From assembly GCA_021397845.1 (NCBI GenBank), contig CM038052.1, positions 48,940,949-49,004,948 on the forward strand: 64,000 nt of DNA, in the 5' to 3' direction. The stretch's first letter is position 1. The number at the start of each line of letters is the position of its first letter. Below the pieces are notes generated by a model. That model did no database searches. It saw nothing but the letters and a program-made list of their open reading frames with translations, and had not been told where the DNA came from. This stretch comes from Areca catechu. Taxonomy: Eukaryota > Streptophyta > Magnoliopsida > Arecales > Arecaceae. The position numbers and the translations under genes are program-made. Below, in pieces: positions 1 to 9,599 of this stretch.

Positions 1-1197
1 AACAAAAAATTATAAAAGATAAAGATGCAAGTCTCTTCATTGTCAATAGATTTCCAAGCCCGATGCTTATCGTTCATCACCGATAGCTTCTCATGATCAA
101 TAGGCTCGAAGCTTATCCTTTGAAAATCTTAGCTAGAGAAGAAGATCGAGTAGCTTATTGAAGGATACTTGAAGAGAATCTTCATCGACTGTACCTCAAT
201 AGAGTTACCTCCTAGGATACCTTCGATATTCTCCTCCTTTTACCTTCAAGATTACCTTCGATTTATGCTAGGTGCTTCCTCGACTCCTTCTGGCTCTTCT
301 TCCTCAAAATCCATGCTTCCTTCGAATGTCCTAATAAGTTACAGCATTAGATACTCACTTGGCTGACAATGACTACTTCAAAACTTGAGAAGGTGAGTGG
401 AGAACTAGAGTGCTCTACCAAATTGCCAGGACTAGAGTTCCTGCAAAAATATCAAGAGGTTCTTATTTATACCCTACCCCAGGCTACTAAACCCTAACAT
501 GTGGCATGGTCTAAGAAGATGAGCTGGGCGGCTACTTGGGAATGTCATCCTAATAACTCTAATCCCTAAGACTAGTACAAGAAGTTGGAGGTCAAACATC
601 ATCTACCATGTGGCATGACTTAATCAGCCAAGAAAGGCAGTTATCAAAAGTAATAAAAGGATTATTCCTCCGAGCATAGCTTATTTTCTAATGAGATGGC
701 AAGCTCAAGAGGAGCGATTAACTTGCCCAGTCAATGCAAGTAAAGACTAAGTAACTTGGCAAACATTTAACCGAGATCTCTAAGCCAACCAAACAACCTT
801 TGACTATAAGGACCTCGGGGTGATTGACTAATAGTCATCAAAATGAGTGCTAATAGGATCGAACCATAACCAACTTTCTACAATCTGGTTTCAAATAACA
901 ACTAACTTTCTATAGTACTAGTTTCAAGTAGTAACTGAATTTCTATAGTCTGAATACAAGTAACAACCAATTTTCTATGGTTATTTAAGATTTTTGGATC
1001 CTATCAGACTATGGCCGACTTTCTACTATTGGTCAAACTAAGTCCTCAAGTAACTTACTTGGCTATACGATAGAGAGGTTCTTACTCAGCTGAAGTTGCT
1101 TCTCTGACTATGTTACTCAGTTAAGCATTTGCACTATGGTTGGAGCTAGCATGGTTATCTACTCGAACAAAGATATTCTCAACTAAATGACTTAACT
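1..1197. other. AT-rich non-coding flank, probably decayed Tat1 3' region
   Basis: No credible coding region is visible; the only open stretch (169-366, 65 codons) has low complexity and resembles nothing I know. This block and 12909-13153 are the two halves of one target site split by the copia element at 1203-12903 (same AGTTC on both sides). The right half leads directly into an antisense Tat ORF, so by inference this is the decayed spacer between Tat pol and the aORF. A degenerate tandem repeat lies near 866-985. Confidence 0.4.
866..985. repeat. degenerate tandem repeat, unit about 33-36 bp
   Basis: Three to four imperfect copies of a unit built around AACTTTCTATAGT followed by TTTCAAGTA. 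Tandem repeats in the pol/aORF spacer are also seen in the better preserved Tat fragment at 5345-6540, which fits the idea that this flank is old Tat sequence. Confidence 0.5.
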
Positions 1198-1460
1198 AGT
1201 TCTATTGACTCTTATCTTGATTTTGATGAATAACAAAATACTTAAGTATATTTGAGTACTAACTATGTGTTAAAAGTATATTTATCAGAATAAGATACTC
1301 ATCAAAGTTGTAGTATGTTGAAAGTTCAAATTGCTTGTCATATTGTTGAAGAAGTCACTTTTGTTGATGGAATTTCAAGTTATATGGATCTTGGCACATA
1401 AGAATGACTTTAAAGGATTCAAATTTTGAATTTGGATAAGTTTCAACAAAGTTTCAGCCA

Positions 1461-1850
1461 AGTGTCGACTCATGAAGATCAAGTATCGACTCAAGGTGTC
1501 GACTCACAGAACTCTGAGCTGATACACATAAAATATTTCAATCGACATGCTGAAGTATCGACTCATGGAAACTAAGTATCGACTCATGAAAACGAAGTAT
1601 CGACTTAAGTGTTGACTCATGATCAGCCAAGTGTCGACTCAAGGCCTGAGACCAAAAATGATACAGAACATGCTAATTTTGAAATTTTATCCAAGAGTCA
1701 ACTCATGAAGATAAAGTGTCAACTCAAGTGTCGACTCACCAGAAGAAGTGTCGATGCACCAGTGCACTCTAGAGAGCTTCAGAAAACTTTTTGTCTCAAG
1801 TGTTGACTCATAATCTGAAGTATCGACTCATGATCTGAAGTATCGACACC
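1461..1850 (+). promoter_or_regulatory. cluster of AAGTGTCGACTCA-type words in U3 (5' LTR)
   Basis: About a dozen irregularly spaced copies of A(A/G)GT(G/A)TCGACTCA occur upstream of the TATA box. Some copies read TGACTCA, the GCN4/AP-1-type core bound by plant bZIP factors. The matching cluster in the 3' LTR is 11725-12090. The repetition is visible directly; a role as a transcription-factor array is inference. Confidence 0.5.
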
Positions 1851-1941
1851 TGCAGGTCTGAATGAATAGTAACAGCTAGTTTTTTAAAGCACAGAACTTC
1901 TCCAAATTATATCTAACGGCTATTTTTTCCTCTTCAATGGC

Positions 1942-1948
1942 TATAAAT
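1942..1948 (+). promoter_or_regulatory. TATA box (TATAAAT) of copia 5' LTR
   Basis: TATAAAT lies in AATGGCTATAAATGG, downstream of the GTCGACTCA cluster. The same word is kept in the 3' LTR at 12179-12185. Confidence 0.5.
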
Positions 1949-2672
1949 GGTTATTTAAGGTTCGGAAAGGTATTTAAAGTCCACCAAATATAAGGGAGAT
2001 GTATTCATGGTAATTCATTGCAAGTCATTTAAATATTCATTGAGTATTTATTACTTTTGAGTGGAGTTGAGCCTTCAAGCATTCAAGAGCATTTAAGAAG
2101 CATTCAAGTCTAATTTTCAAGCATTGATTAAAGCTTCAACAACTTGCAGACAAGCTTCTCAACTGCAATCAAGAGCTTCAAAGAGATATTTTCTTTTATT
2201 TTAAAAGCTACTTGTATTCTTACATTATACTTGAATTATTTTATTGTTCTTAGTTTCAAGTGAATTAAAACTAGTGTCTGGATTATTGGTGAGCCTTGTT
2301 TAAAAATCAACTTGGTTGTTGGTGAGCCTTGTTTAAAAACCAACTAGGTTTTTGGTTAGCCTTGTAAAAATCAAGGGATTTTGATTAGTGAGCTTGGAAA
2401 AACTAATCTACTGTAATCAAGAAAGGATTATAGTAAAATATCCAAGTGGATCTTGAGAAGTGGACGTAGGTACTTGATATGCACCGAACCACTATAAATT
2501 CTTATGTTTGTGATTGCTTTTTTTTCTTGCATTTAATTTATTACTTTTATAGAATATTTTTGTTGAGCACATAAATACTTTGCAAACACACTAGTACTTA
2601 TCTTTAATCTTTACAAAAAGTTTTAAAACCCAATTCACCCCCCCTCTTGGATTGCTTTAGCTAGGCAATAAG

Positions 2673-2684
2673 TGGTATCAGAGC
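2673..2684 (+). other. primer binding site, initiator-Met tRNA type
   Basis: TGGTATCAGAGC begins two bases after the LTR end. This is the usual plant LTR-element site complementary to the 3' end of initiator methionine tRNA. Confidence 0.85.
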
Positions 2685-2729
2685 CTTGTACTCAGCTTGT
2701 AGGTCTAACTGTCTTGAGTTAAAGATCTA

Positions 2730-4754
2730 TGGTAGCCCCTATAGGTACTAGTATTGTTAAGGGTCAAGCCTCAAATAGACCACCACTATTTAATGTCATT
2801 AATTATACATATTGAAAAACTCGCATGCGAATTTATGTGCATTCTATTGATTACAATCTTTGAAAAGTAGTTGTTAAAGATCTCCATGTTCCTTCAATTT
2901 TAGTTAATGGTGTCTCCATTCCCAAGCTTGAAGAAGATTGGGATAAAAATGATATTAAGCAATCTGAGATTAATGCTAAAGTAATGAACTTGCTTTACTG
3001 CACATTGAATCCTAGTGAATTTAATAGGATATCCACATGTGCATCGATAAAGAAAATTTGGGATACACTTGATGATGCGGGACTAATATGCATGCAATTA
3101 TTTTTGTGTTTTATATGTGGAGTTAAGTGATTGAATCTCAAAAATTGGATCAAAATAAGTTATAGGGAATTCTATATGAAATTTAGAAGCTAAGCATGCA
3201 AATTAGGACCTAAGAAAGCAGTAAAGATGGATCCTGGGGCTGAGAAGCCTCGGTTAGGGCAAGTTCTCCTACAATAAAATTACTGGTGGTAGAGGGGGCA
3301 TACCTGACAATGTCTAAATTGCCCAATGAAGATCGCAGAAAAGGGATCTCTCATTCCTCGATGGATGCAGCCTAGAAAATCGAGCCAAAGACCCGCGGAT
3401 ACCCAGCTTTCTGCTCGGTGGTCCGATTACGGCCCGGTTGGAGTCGTTGGATTTGTAGGAACTCGGGGACCTGCAAACAACCATCAGGGATGAGAAAACA
3501 AGGTTGGGAGCATAAGAAAAAAATTAGAAACAAGGCAGCAAGGGCATGGGAAGAGGAGGCTTGGATGATGGTTGGAGGCAGTTGCAACACCGGGAAGAAG
3601 AAACTCTCAAAATCCCTTTATGCACACAGCAGGGTAACACACAGCAATTGAAGAGAACTCAAGTTTTAATTCATATCAAAATCAATCCTCATACAAGACA
3701 CTAGGGTCCTTTAAATAGATCCTTAGTCTTGGGCTCCAAGTAAGGACATAAAAGTAAATATATAGGACTTTTATTCCCACTTAAACCCTAGCTAGAAAAT
3801 AAGGAAACATTAGGTAGAAAAAATTCCTAAAAATTTTCTCCTCCTCTCTTGACTTGGTCAACACTCCAAGGATTCCTAGGGGAGTGTGTTGGGATTCTAG
3901 GAACAGCAAGGGGCCAGCCCAAGGGGGCTCGGGTGCATAGGCTTGGGCCTCTGGAAGCTAGGGTGGCCTGGTAGCCAAGTAGCAGGAATATTCCCTGGTA
4001 TCTTGCTTCTTAAGGGCTTGGGATTGGCACCTGGGCTTGATTTCTTTGGGCTAGGATACAGATGGACCTCTGGAATCATGGATGCCCTGGTCTATGAATA
4101 TACTTTCATATCCAGAAGGGAATCTGGGCATCTGGAGGGCATCTGCAAGGAATCAGGGTTTCTGATTTCACCTCCTAAGGTCTTCAAATCTTCAGGCTGG
4201 GTTGGAATTGGGCTAAACTTCCATGTCTTCAATCTGATTGGACTTGGTCTTCACTTGTATGATGTGGTCTTGAGTCTTCAGTGTGCTTGGACAGGACTCA
4301 AAAAAATAAAATTAGCTCAACATGAGCTGACCAGCATTGGACTGAACTAGCTCAACATGAGCTGACTAATACTTAACTGAAATAACAACTCAAAAGACTC
4401 AAATAACAACTAAAATAGACTCAGATGGACTAAGTCCTTATTACAGATGGACTTATAAATTATTTATCAACCCACAAAGGGTTGAAAAGCCTCTATCTTA
4501 TTATGGTGCCTCTGGTATCCCCACCACTTGAGGTTACTCATGAGGGTACCCATCAAGTGAAGAACACTAAAGTGAATATGCTCATTCATACATATGAAAT
4601 ATTTAGAATGGAGAGTTATGAATCCATAATTGATATGTATACAAGATTTACTAACATTGTAAATAGTATAAGAAGTCTTGGCAAAGTTATGTCTAACGCT
4701 GACCTTTTAATAAAATTTTCAGGTCTTTTCCATCTTCTTGGGATCCAAAGATGA
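2730..4754 (+). pseudogene. copia gag stub, split by a solo LTR and truncated
   Basis: From the ATG at 2730 the frame encodes a copia-type Gag N-terminus (UBN2/gag-polypeptide family) with at least two in-frame stops, for example near 2813 and 2862. It runs to the WDTL motif, is broken at 3072 by the solo LTR, and resumes at 4532 with LEVTHEG and LINMYTRF-like motifs (read here as IIDMYTRFTNIVNSI). A one-base deletion near 4720 shifts the frame before the typical SWDPK motif. At 4754/4755 copia sequence stops and Tat integrase sequence begins. Zinc knuckle, protease, integrase, RT and RNase H of the copia element are absent. Confidence 0.8.
3073..4526 (-). mobile_element. solo LTR of a Tekay-type chromovirus, TSD CTTGA
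   Basis: A 1454-bp insertion flanked by CTTGA (3068-3072 and 4527-4531). On the minus strand it starts TGGTGGGGATACC and ends CGCATCA, like the LTRs of elements B, C, D and F. It also has the shared TATTTAAAGGACC promoter word (minus strand, 3706-3717) and the LTR-type 5' segment ending in a run near TAATAAG. No interior and no second LTR exist, so the internal part was lost by LTR-LTR recombination. The small open stretches inside it (for example 3943-4350) are chance ORFs. Confidence 0.85.
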
Positions 4755-5267
4755 CTCAAGACCAAGCTAGACCAGGCCAAGGGTAGGTGGGCGGAAGAAC
4801 TCCCATGTGTCCTATGGGCCTACCACACAATGCCTAGAATGGCGATGGACGAAATGCCTTTCAACCTCATCTTCAGTGCTGAGGCTATTGTCCTAGTTGA
4901 GCTTGGCATGCCCATACTACGGGTACTACAGTATGACGAAGTGGAGAATCCGACACACCTTCTACTCAACTTAGACCTCCTTGAAGAAACCAGGAACAAA
5001 GCTCGACTCTGGATTGTAGCTTACCGGTAACGAGTAGTCAGGTACTACAACGCACGGGTAAGGCCAAAGGTCTTCCGACCTGGTGACCTGATGCTGCGCC
5101 GAGCCGAAGCGTCTCAACCTTGGGAGTGCGGCAAGCTCTTGCCAAACTGAGAGGGCTCCTATAAGGTGGCCGAAGCTCTTCCACATGGAGCCTACTATCT
5201 CGAGGATTTGGATGGTGCTAGATTTCCATGAACATGGAATGCCTGCAACCTGAGAATATACTATTAG
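4755..5267 (+). pseudogene. Tat-type integrase C-terminal fragment
   Basis: The frame from 4755 gives motifs typical of the end of Tat-lineage pol: KGRWAEELPCVLWAY, PFNL, NLDLLEE, RYYNARV, FRPGDL, GAYYLEDLDG, TWNACNL. These belong to the part after the integrase catalytic core, including the host-junction domain. In-frame stops at 5028-5030 and near 5148 inactivate it; the natural end is the TAG at 5265-5267. Nothing upstream of this domain remains. High GC sets it apart from the AT-rich copia sequence to its left. Confidence 0.85.
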
Positions 5268-5344
5268 TAGTGTAAGGCTTTCTCCTAATAATAATAATAA
5301 AGATTTTCTTTTGCACAAATCGCTCTCTGCCTTGCAGGGATATC
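5268..5344 (+). other. spacer between Tat pol and first tandem array
   Basis: Short AT-rich stretch with (TAA)n around 5286-5301, then a text matched again at 5813-5890 (AAGATTTTC/TTTGCACAAATC...TTTGCAGGGA), so this spacer is itself duplicated ahead of the second array. Confidence 0.5.
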
Positions 5345-5800
5345 GCTGCCCGACCCAAGGTCTGGCATGCTCACGCCCGAAGCCCAGCTCTCCAGCAAGC
5401 TCAAGCCCGAAACCCAGCTCTCCGGTATGCTCAAGCCTGGAGCCCAGCTCTCCGGCACCCAAGCACGGAGCCCAGCTCTCCAACATTCTAATCATGAGGC
5501 TAGCTCTCTAGCATTCTAATCAGGAGGCCAGCTCTTCGACGTCGAAGCCCGGAGCCCAACTCTCCGGCATCTAAGCCTGGAGCCCAGCTCTCCAGCATGC
5601 TCAAGCCCGGAGCGCAACTCTCCAGCATCCAAGCGCGGAGCCCAGCTCTCCAGCACAATCAAGCCCGGAGCCCAACTCTCTGGCATCCAAGCACGGTGTC
5701 CAGCTCTCCGGCACGATCAAGCCCGGAGCCCAACTCTCTGGCATCCAAACATGGAGCCCAGCTCTCCGGCACCGAAGTATGGGACCCAGTTCTCTGGCAT
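5345..5800 (+). repeat. tandem repeat array, unit about 30 bp
   Basis: About 15 imperfect copies of a GC-rich unit containing AGCCCAGCTCTCCGGCA and AAGC(C/A)CGG, often arranged as 58-60-bp dimers. Several apparent ORFs on both strands here are repeat artefacts. Confidence 0.8.
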
Positions 5801-5887
5801 CAATAGTGTAAGATCCTTCTTCACTAATGATAAAGGTTCTCCTTGTGCAAATCATTTTTACTTTGCAGGGAATCATCGCCCGACCCC

Positions 5888-6540
5888 AGGTCCGGCATGC
5901 GAAAGCCCGGATCCCACGACTCTCGGGCACCACAGATCGAACCCTGCTCTGGCACCAGGATCCTAGCTTCCTGGCATTCTAAGCCAGGATCCCATGGCTC
6001 TCCGGCACCAAAGACCGGACCCTACTCCGGCACCAGGAGCCTAGCATCCTGGCATTCTAAGCCCGGATCCCACGACTCTCCGGCACCAAAGATCAGACCC
6101 TACTCCAGCACCAGGAGCCTAGCTTCCTAGCATTCTAAGCCCAAATCCCGCAACACTCCAACACCAAAGACCGGACCCTACTCCGGCACCAGGAGCCTAG
6201 CTTCCTGGCATTCTAAGCCCAGATCCCATGACTCTCCAGCACCAAAGACCGGACCTTGCTTCGGCACCAGGATCCTAGCTTCCTGGCATTCTAAGCCCGG
6301 ATCCCATGACTCTCCAGCACTGAAGATTGGACCCTGCTCCGGCACCAGGAGCCTAGCTTCCTGAAATTCTAAGCCCGGATCCCACGACTCTCTGGCACCA
6401 AAGACCGGACCCTGCTCCGGCACCAGAAGCCTAGCTTCCTGGCATTCTAAGTCTGGATCCCACAACTCTCCGGCACCAAAGACCAGACCCTACTCTGGCA
6501 CTAGGAGCCTGGCTTCCTGACATTCAAAGTCTGGATCTCA
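5888..6540 (+). repeat. tandem repeat array, unit 78 bp
   Basis: About eight copies of a 78-bp unit containing CCTAGCTTCCTGGCATTC, TCCCACGACTCTCCGGCACC and AAAGACCGGACCC. The word CCTAGC recurs at 5962, 6040, 6118 and 6196, giving the period exactly. It lies in the pol/aORF spacer, where Tat elements often carry tandem repeats. Confidence 0.85.
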
Positions 6541-6891
6541 TGCCCCTCCGACACCAGGACCCAAGCTTCCTGACGATGAGCTGAGTGGAAAGATCTTCAC
6601 AGCCACTTCGCCCCCGAGCTGGGCATGATCAAGCAAGTCAACTTCCCTTTCACCTCGTTACTTATCCAAGGATCCATGGGAAGGGCCTCCCGCGCACTTG
6701 GTACTTCAGGGCCGTGTTCCCGCACAGATACATGCATCTAGATGACCAAGAAGTGGAGAGGAGACATTTGCAATACACAAGTACAAGTAAAGAGAAGAAG
6801 AAACAACTCAAGTTGGGTAAAAAGCACTTTCATTACTATTTGGCAAAAATGATACATTATCCCTGGGCCCCGACATGCCAGGCAACCCAGG
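6541..6891. other. spacer before the aORF
   Basis: No gene recognised. It contains the decaying edge of the 78-bp array and unique sequence; the open frame 6585-7085 runs against the aORF and has no recognisable motif. Confidence 0.4.
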
Positions 6892-9241
6892 TCAAAAACA
6901 AAAAAAGCAAAGGGGCTTACAGCAGCCATGGACCCCTACTCTACTCTGCTGGTCCCTTCCCCAGATGGTGCCAGCAGGGGTCTCACCCTCTCTGTCCTCC
7001 GGGACTGGGGCCCCTTCTTCAGCCGCCACCACCGACGGGGTCGATTCAGCCGCTGCTGCACGCTCCTCTACTATCACCGGTGTAGGAGTCGAAGGTGTTC
7101 TTCCTGTAGAGCCCAGAAGGTGGAGGCCGACTATCTGCTTGTCCGAGAGGATGCTGTGGAGCAGGGACCGGTAGTATGCGAACCCCTTGAAGAAGGAGTT
7201 CATCGCCGCCTCCTTGAAGTCGAGCTTGAACTCTGGAGAAACCTTGTTCTTGGCCACCACCTCGGCGACCTCCTTCTTGGCAGCTTTTGCCCGGTGAATT
7301 GCCTCATCCGCCTCCTTTGCAACAGCCTTGGCCCAGTGGACCACCTCGACCGCCTCCCATATCGCAGCCTTTACTGAGCTGACTGTGGCGGAGACCTTCC
7401 CCTTTGCCTCGGTAGCTCTTTGCTCAGCGACTGTGGCCTTCTTCTCGGCAGAGGTAGCCTGCCCCTTCGCCGCCTCCGACTTGGCTCTGAGCTATTTCAA
7501 CCAGGACCTTTTGGCCTTGAGCTCCTCCTCGAGCTCCTTCGAAAGCCGCTCGACACTCGTGACTTCGCCCCAAAGCCCTTTGATCTTCATGTTGTACTCC
7601 AAGGCCTCGTCGTTTACCCGCATCAGGTCAGCCTTCAGGGATTCAAGTTCCGCCTCTCGCTCCCTGTCCCTCCTGGCCCAAGTGTGATAGTAGTCCCTGA
7701 TAAGCAAAAGCACTGTGCCTTGCTACATCGAAGAAGATGTCAGTCGTAAAGACAAAAAATAAAGGAGGAAGCGGGGCAAGGTAAAGAAGTACTTACGATG
7801 AAGAGGTGGGAGAAGGTGGCGCTGATAGTGTCACCTAGAAGTTTCCCGACCCTCTCTCACCGATCTCATGACTGGACAATGAAATCCATCATTCGCTCGG
7901 TGAGGGCCGGGTCCTTGACCAGGGAAACATTGGGTCCCAGCCAGAAAGGCACCCGACGATAGTCCCTGTCCTTCTTGCTCGCCGCCAGTGCGGGTTCACC
8001 TGCCCCCTCAGTGGGAGAAGCTTCCGGTGCAGGTAGAGGGCTCACCACTGCTTCGAACGGCACCACCGGCATCGACCTCGCACCCTCTAGCTCTCAGCCC
8101 TCCTCGACCTCGACTATTATCAGAGGGGGAGACACCACCACAATAGCAACGGCAGCAGATCTAGCCCGGGTGACCACTTCGGGTTTCGGTGCTGGGATCG
8201 GATCACGCTGCCTCGAAGGCTCGAGGTCAGGCTTGAGGGTGGGCTCGGTGACCCTCCTGCTCAGCTCGGGGGCAAGCTTGGTTGGCATGACAGGTACGAC
8301 CCTCGCACTTTCATCTATTCGAGCATGCTTTGAAGCAGGCTCACCGACCCCCTCCACTTGGCCCCTCTCCTTGAAGAACGAGAGGAGCTCTTCCATAGAG
8401 AATTTCATGCCTGCACCAAGAAAGAGGACATCAGCTTTGTAAAAAAAAGAAAAAGAAAAAGAAAAAGAGTGACAAAAAAAAAGCAGAAGGAAATAAGGTT
8501 CGAGCCGAACTCACCTAATGCTTGTATTGGGCTGACCCCAGCCTCGAAGAGATTCTGCTCGAATAGCAGGACCTCAAGTGAAGGGATTTGGGCTGAGCGG
8601 AGCTGATTATATACATCTCAGTCGACCTCCTCAACCACAAAGTTTCGATTGGGGGTCCGATCTAGGTCACTCCAAACATAGTCAACCCCTTCAACCGATG
8701 CAAAAAGATATCTACTCTTCCACCCTTTTATGGAAGAGGGGAGTTCGAACCTGATGCCCCTTGGGCAGGAAGAAAAAGACCACCACCCCTCCTCGGTGGG
8801 GTGGCATTTCAAGGTAAAAAAGGCCTTGAACAAGGAAAAATGAGCAACTATCCCATGAAAATGACATAAAATAATGAAGCAAAAAATTGTCCTAATGGCA
8901 TTTGGAACAAGTTGGGCAGGAACAAGGCGGTAGTTGTCCAAGACGGAAAGAAAAAATGGATGGAATGGAAACCAGAGGCCCCCCGTGAGAGCTTCCTTGT
9001 AAAGGGCTATCCAGCGCGGGCCACTAGAAGTAACCCGCTCCCTCGGTCGAGTGGCCGAGAGTTGGACGGAGTCCGGGATGCCATAGGTCTCCTGGATGGT
9101 CGCCAGCTCTACGGCGGTGATCACCGAAGCAATCCCGTCAGGACCTGTCGACCGAGGAGGATCAGGGATAGGCTCAGGTGGAGGAAGAAGACAAGGCGAA
9201 GGAGAAGATGCAGGTTCCCTAATTACTATCCCTCTAGGCAC
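6892..9241 (-). pseudogene. Tat antisense ORF (aORF), three exons, decayed
   Basis: Read on the minus strand. Exon 1 (9241-8515) encodes an N-terminal region with LYKEALTGGLWFPFHPFF, a pattern I know from the extra antisense protein of Tat elements (function unknown; often labelled gag-like or plant-transposon protein). A GT-AG intron (8514-8411, 104 bp) follows: donor TTAG/GTGAGT, acceptor GGTGCAG/GCATG. Exon 2 (8410-7797) is acidic and proline-rich. A second probable intron (7796-7723) has donor ATC/GTAAGT and acceptor GATGTAG/CA. Exon 3 (7722-6892) is a long charged, probably coiled-coil segment, then a low-complexity acidic tail. Stops at about 8616, 8093, 7864 and 7491 show decay; at least two look like CGA-to-TGA changes. 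Splice sites are inferred from frame continuity. Confidence 0.65.
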
Positions 9242-9599
9242 GGGTCTTCTGTTAAGCTCGAATTACGCCACATCCTCCTCCTCATCATAAGAAGAAGAAG
9301 GCGGCCTCGGCCTAGAAGGCCCAGCCTTAGCCTGGTTGGTAGTGGGACAGAAGTTCAGGCCGAAGTGGGACATGGAGAAGAAGATGAAGACAAAGAACAA
9401 AAAATAGGAAGAAGATAGGAAAAGACGGACAAGAGTCCGGGAAGAAACTAGCCCTAGAAGGGAGCCTCTACTCGACCAGGATGGAGAGGAAGGAGACTAA
9501 CCTACTGAACTTGGGAAGATAAAGATAGCCAGGAGAACGAAGGAAGAACTTTGGTACGGTGAAGGGCATGCAGGATTTGAAAAAAGATATGTTTTAGAA
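9242..9599. other. region upstream of the aORF
   Basis: Purine-rich sequence between the aORF start and the probable Tat LTR. It would hold the aORF promoter if that is transcribed. A purine tract (AGAAAGGG, 9597-9603) near the LTR boundary could be the polypurine tract. Confidence 0.35.

Larger units (their letters stand above)
1203..2670 (+). repeat. 5' LTR of SIRE-like copia element
   Basis: 1468 bp, aligning along its length with 11463-12903. It holds a cluster of GTCGACTCA-like words, a TATAAAT box, and direct repeats around TTGGTGAGCCTTGTTT near 2286-2370. It ends just before the primer site. Both termini carry substitutions relative to TGTTG...CAACA, which suggests an old insertion. 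Confidence 0.9.

Noticed and set aside
2673..2684. TGGTATCAGAGC words considered as tRNA gene fragments (also near 18369, 23914, 33979, 44212, 50226, 56031)
   Set aside because: Each lies within a few bases of an LTR end and is the complement of the initiator-Met tRNA 3' end; no cloverleaf around them.
3943..4350. 135-codon plus-strand ORF
   Set aside because: Lies wholly inside the solo LTR with its own TSD; no motif, and no matching ORF in related LTRs.
5345..6540. Regular repeats considered as a CRISPR array
   Set aside because: Units are contiguous tandem repeats without unique spacers, no cas genes, and the context is a plant retrotransposon.
6585..8606. Several plus-strand ORFs of 100-166 codons
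   Set aside because: They are shadows of the GC-rich antisense Tat ORF; only the minus strand gives recognisable motifs and splice sites.
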